64,000 bases of DNA from Pararhizobium_B sp963838155 (GTDB taxonomy: Bacteria > Pseudomonadota > Alphaproteobacteria > Rhizobiales > Rhizobiaceae): contig CAWIQE010000038.1 of NCBI GenBank assembly GCA_963838155.1, forward strand, positions 1-64,000, given 5' to 3'. Both the position numbers and the translations under genes were made by a program. This document shows, piece by piece, positions 61,766 through 64,000 of the stretch (positions are counted from its first letter, which is position 1; each line of letters starts with the position of its first letter). The notes beneath the pieces were generated by a model, which was not told the origin of the DNA, made no database searches, and saw only the letters and a program-made list of their open reading frames with translations.

Positions 61766-62509
61766 TCAGGCGTTCGCCCAGCCGCCGTCGACGACGAGCG
61801 CGTTGCCGGTCATGAAAGCCGATTCGTCGCTGGCAAGATAGACGATGAGTTCGGCGACTTCCTCCGCCGTGCCGAGCCGGCCCATGGGCTGGCGCCCGAC
61901 GAAGGTCTTGCGCGCCTCCTCGTAGTCGCCGAGCGCGTGCATGCGCTCCTTGAGGGATGGGCTTTCGATCGTCCCCGGACAGACCGCGTTCGCCCGGATG
62001 CCCGCGCCCACATAGTCGAGAGCCACCGATTTCGTCAGCCCGATCACGGCGGCCTTGGTCGTTCCGTAGATGAACCGGTTCGGCGCCGCGATCACCGTCG
62101 AGGCGACCGACGCCATGTTGACGATCGAGGCCCCGCCGCGCTCGAGCATGCCCGGCAGGAACGCGCGGATCATGCGGTACATGGCGCGGACGTTGAGATT
62201 GACGGAAAAATCGAAATCCTCTTCCCCGCATTCCAGGATCGTCCCGTTGTGGACGTAGCCGGCGCAGTTGAAGAGGATGTCGGGCGCCTCCATGCCGCCG
62301 GCAAAGGCCTCGATGGCCGCAAGGTCCAGCACGTCGAGGACGGCGGTCGAAAGATCCGCCTCTTTCGCAAGCTCGGCGAGCTTGCCGCCGTCGATGTCCG
62401 TCGCGACGACCTTCGCGCCCTCCCGCGCGAAGGCCAGCGCCGCCGCCCGGCCCATCCCCTGCCCCGCGGCCGTCACGACCGCGGTCTTGCCTGCAAGCCG
62501 TCCGCTCAT
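61766..62509 (-). CDS. SDR oxidoreductase, 2-keto-3-deoxy-L-fuconate dehydrogenase-like
   Basis: Predicted 247-residue classical SDR: cofactor motif AVVTAAGQGMGRAAALAFAR, Asp in VVATDIDGGKLAE (NAD preference), FNCAGYVHNG, Ser in MASVASTV and catalytic YGTTKAA. Close in pattern to the BDH2-like/2-keto-3-deoxy-L-fuconate dehydrogenase group. Start at 62509 chosen because AGGGAG lies seven bases upstream; 62515 would be too close to it. The FAH-family gene follows 37 bases downstream. Confidence 0.9.
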   Translation of the reverse strand: MSGRLAGKTAVVTAAGQGMGRAAALAFAREGAKVVATDIDGGKLAELAKEADLSTAVLDVLDLAAIEAFAGGMEAPDILFNCAGYVHNGTILECGEEDFDFSVNLNVRAMYRMIRAFLPGMLERGGASIVNMASVASTVIAAPNRFIYGTTKAAVIGLTKSVALDYVGAGIRANAVCPGTIESPSLKERMHALGDYEEARKTFVGRQPMGRLGTAEEVAELIVYLASDESAFMTGNALVVDGGWANA

Positions 62510-62781
62510 GTTCATGCTCCCTGTCACGTTCGAGATCGTCGTCGCCTGTCTTTTTTCACCCGGCGCGCCATCCCGCAAGTCCCCGTGCGCCGGCGCGGAC
62601 GAGGACGGAAGCCCGGCGGCACCCCGGTCCTTGAGCCCGTCCCCGGCGGTGAAACGGTTTCCTTACCATGTTCCGATAAGAAAAAGTGGGAATGGACATT
62701 TCCCGTGAAGGCTTTGGAAAGCATCGGAACATCGAGCAGACTTCGGAGTTCTGCCCGGAACAGCCAAAAGGTAGTTTCAGT

Positions 62782-62985
62782 ATGGCACGCGCCGATAACA
62801 AGTTGGCGGAGGAGAAGATCGCGGCGATAAGAGCCCGGTTCCAGAATCCCGACGTTCACCGTTTCCTGCACGATCTCCCCGTCTTCCGGGTCGAGCCCGA
62901 GCTGCCCCAATCGCTGGAGGACAAGCTCCGCCGGCTCGACGAAGCCGAGAGCGAAGACGACGACGGCGGCAAGGACAGCCATTGA
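62782..62985 (+). CDS. Small acidic hypothetical protein
   Basis: Predicted 67-residue protein of unrecognised family. AAAAGG precedes the ATG. It is helical and charged (ADNKLAEEKIAAIRARFQNP), with an FLHDLPVFRVEPELPQSLED centre and an acidic tail (EAESEDDDGGKDSH). The LPQSLEDKLRRLDEAE segment vaguely recalls the second helix of NepR anti-sigma factors, but the first NepR helix is missing. Function unknown. Confidence 0.6.
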   Translation: MARADNKLAEEKIAAIRARFQNPDVHRFLHDLPVFRVEPELPQSLEDKLRRLDEAESEDDDGGKDSH

Positions 62986-63067
62986 CCGCGTTTCCGGACC
63001 CGCCGGGAACACGCGGGACCGAACCCCTTTTCAGCAAAAGTCGCAAGCTGCCGGCGCGGAGCGGCGA

Positions 63068-64000
63068 TCATTCCCCGTTCAGCACGCGGACCGGACTGCC
63101 GTCGAGCCACGCCGACAGGCATTCGACGGCATCGGCGTAGAAGATCTCGTAGGTTTCGCGCGTCACATAGCCGATATGCGGCGTCGCGAGCACGTTCGCC
63201 AGCCGCCGGAACGGATGGGAAGCCGGCAAAGGTTCCCGGTCGAAGACGTCCAGCGCCGCTCCCGCCAGCCGCCCCGATTCCAGCGCCTCGATCAGCGCCT
63301 CCTCGTCGACGAGCGGCCCGCGGGCCGTGTTGACGATGACGGAATCCGGCTTCATGAGCCCGATCTCGCGCCGGCCGATGACATGCCGGGTCTCCTCCGT
63401 CAGGCGCAGATGCAGCGATACGACGTCCGATCGCGCCAGGAGGTCGTCGATGCCGGCCGCATGCCCGATGCCGAGCCCGGTGCATGCCTCCAGCCCGTTC
63501 GTGCGGTTCCAGCCGATGACGTCCATGCCGAACGCCTTGCCGTAGCCGGCGACCAGCCGGCCGAGCTTGCCGAGGCCGACGACGCCCAGCGTCCGTCCCG
63601 AAAGGCCGGAGCCGACGGTCAGCTGCCACTGCTGCCCGTTTCCCCTGAGGTTTTCCGATTCCGCCGGGATGTTCCGCATCAGGCCCAGGAGCAGGGCCCA
63701 GGCGAGTTCGGCGGCAGGCCCCACCGTCCCGCGGGTGCCGCACACGGTGACGCCGTTGGCGCGCGCCGCCTCCATGTCGATCGCGGCGTTGCCCATGCCG
63801 GTCGAAACGATCAGCCGCAGCTTCGGCAGCCGCGCCAGCACGCCGGCCGGAAACGGCGTGCGCTCGCGCATGGCCACGACCGCGTCGTAGTCCGCGAGAG
63901 CCGCCACGGTCGCGTCGTCGTGGAGAAAGGGCACGTCGAACCGGTCGCACTGCAGCCGCCCGTCGAGCGCCGACCAGTCGGCCGCCGCCGACGAGGCATC
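63068..64000 (-). CDS. D-2-hydroxyacid dehydrogenase (5' end beyond the window)
   Basis: The frame is open to the right edge of the window, so the start is missing; 311 codons including the stop are present. NAD-binding motif VVGLGKLGRLVAGYGKAFG; catalytic Arg in NTARGPLVDEEALIEALESG, Glu in DREPLPASHPF and His in ATPHIGYVTRETYE. Members reduce 2-ketoacids (glyoxylate, hydroxypyruvate and others) or act on phosphoglycerate; the substrate cannot be told. Convergent with the small ORF at 62782. Confidence 0.9.
   Translation of the reverse strand, partial: DASSAAADWSALDGRLQCDRFDVPFLHDDATVAALADYDAVVAMRERTPFPAGVLARLPKLRLIVSTGMGNAAIDMEAARANGVTVCGTRGTVGPAAELAWALLLGLMRNIPAESENLRGNGQQWQLTVGSGLSGRTLGVVGLGKLGRLVAGYGKAFGMDVIGWNRTNGLEACTGLGIGHAAGIDDLLARSDVVSLHLRLTEETRHVIGRREIGLMKPDSVIVNTARGPLVDEEALIEALESGRLAGAALDVFDREPLPASHPFRRLANVLATPHIGYVTRETYEIFYADAVECLSAWLDGSPVRVLNGE

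Noticed and set aside
62782..62985. NepR anti-sigma factor
   Set aside because: Only a vague match to the second NepR helix; the first conserved helix is missing and no PhyR or EcfG gene is nearby.

Overview
This is a gene-dense, GC-rich stretch of an alphaproteobacterial chromosome, almost certainly order Hyphomicrobiales (Rhizobiales) and close to the Rhizobiaceae/Aurantimonadaceae. The reasons are gene order and family content: carA-yqeY-dnaG; carB...greA-lpsB-lpsE-lpsD/lpsC-lrp-trxB-lsrB followed by an AbcR-type small RNA; a BA14K protein; ilvE next to a MarR/OmpR/histidine-kinase set (petP/petR-like); CIRCE plus an RpoH-type promoter in front of groESL; and many copies of a palindromic intergenic repeat of the RIME type known from rhizobia. 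No plasmid, phage or transposase gene was seen.

Layout. 1-4.7 kb: a CAU tRNA, a SIMPL-domain periplasmic protein, then an unusual accessory block of four small unknown genes in the order A-B-A'-B' with AT-rich parts. 4.7-16.4 kb: dnaG, yqeY, carA, a zinc metallopeptidase, an XRE regulator, a DUF2306 membrane protein, a LytTR regulator, a secreted hypothetical protein and carB. 16.4-21.7 kb: a less conserved segment with repeats, a glycine/histidine-rich exported protein whose start region is filled with two RIME copies, a CynX-type MFS transporter, a HupE/UreJ membrane protein with a membrane partner, and a lytic transglycosylase. 21.7-31 kb: greA with a terminator-like leader, four LPS-core glycosyltransferases, lrp, trxB, lsrB, the AbcR-type sRNA and an ATPase. 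31-43 kb: amino-acid metabolism (aatA, ilvE, proC), transport, cold shock, two-component regulation and small conserved proteins. 43-55 kb: ubiK, lgt, midA, pgeF, a creatinase-like M24 protein, prs, an M29 aminopeptidase, an MFS transporter, a frameshifted MscS-type channel and a DUF218 protein. 55-64 kb: GH15, SDR, groESL, a FAH-family hydrolase with an SDR partner, a small unknown protein and an edge-truncated D-2-hydroxyacid dehydrogenase.

Most striking is the 1.1-4.8 kb region. Genes A and A' share an N-terminal motif, B and B' share another, and a 3'-terminal fragment of dnaG lies after B exactly as intact dnaG lies after B'. The three offsets (2213, 2164 and 2206 bp) agree, so an old tandem duplication of about 2.2 kb has made two diverging copies of an unknown two-gene module, one of which (B') is decaying. 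The function of the module is unknown.

Other notable points are the in-frame RIME pair in an exported protein gene, the AbcR-like sRNA downstream of lsrB, a terminator-like greA leader reminiscent of E. coli GraL, a near-perfect palindrome beside the MarR gene, an M24 protein without its metal ligands, and a CIRCE element that overlaps the stop codon of the upstream gene. All functional assignments rest on motif and family recognition by eye; no search or alignment program was run.
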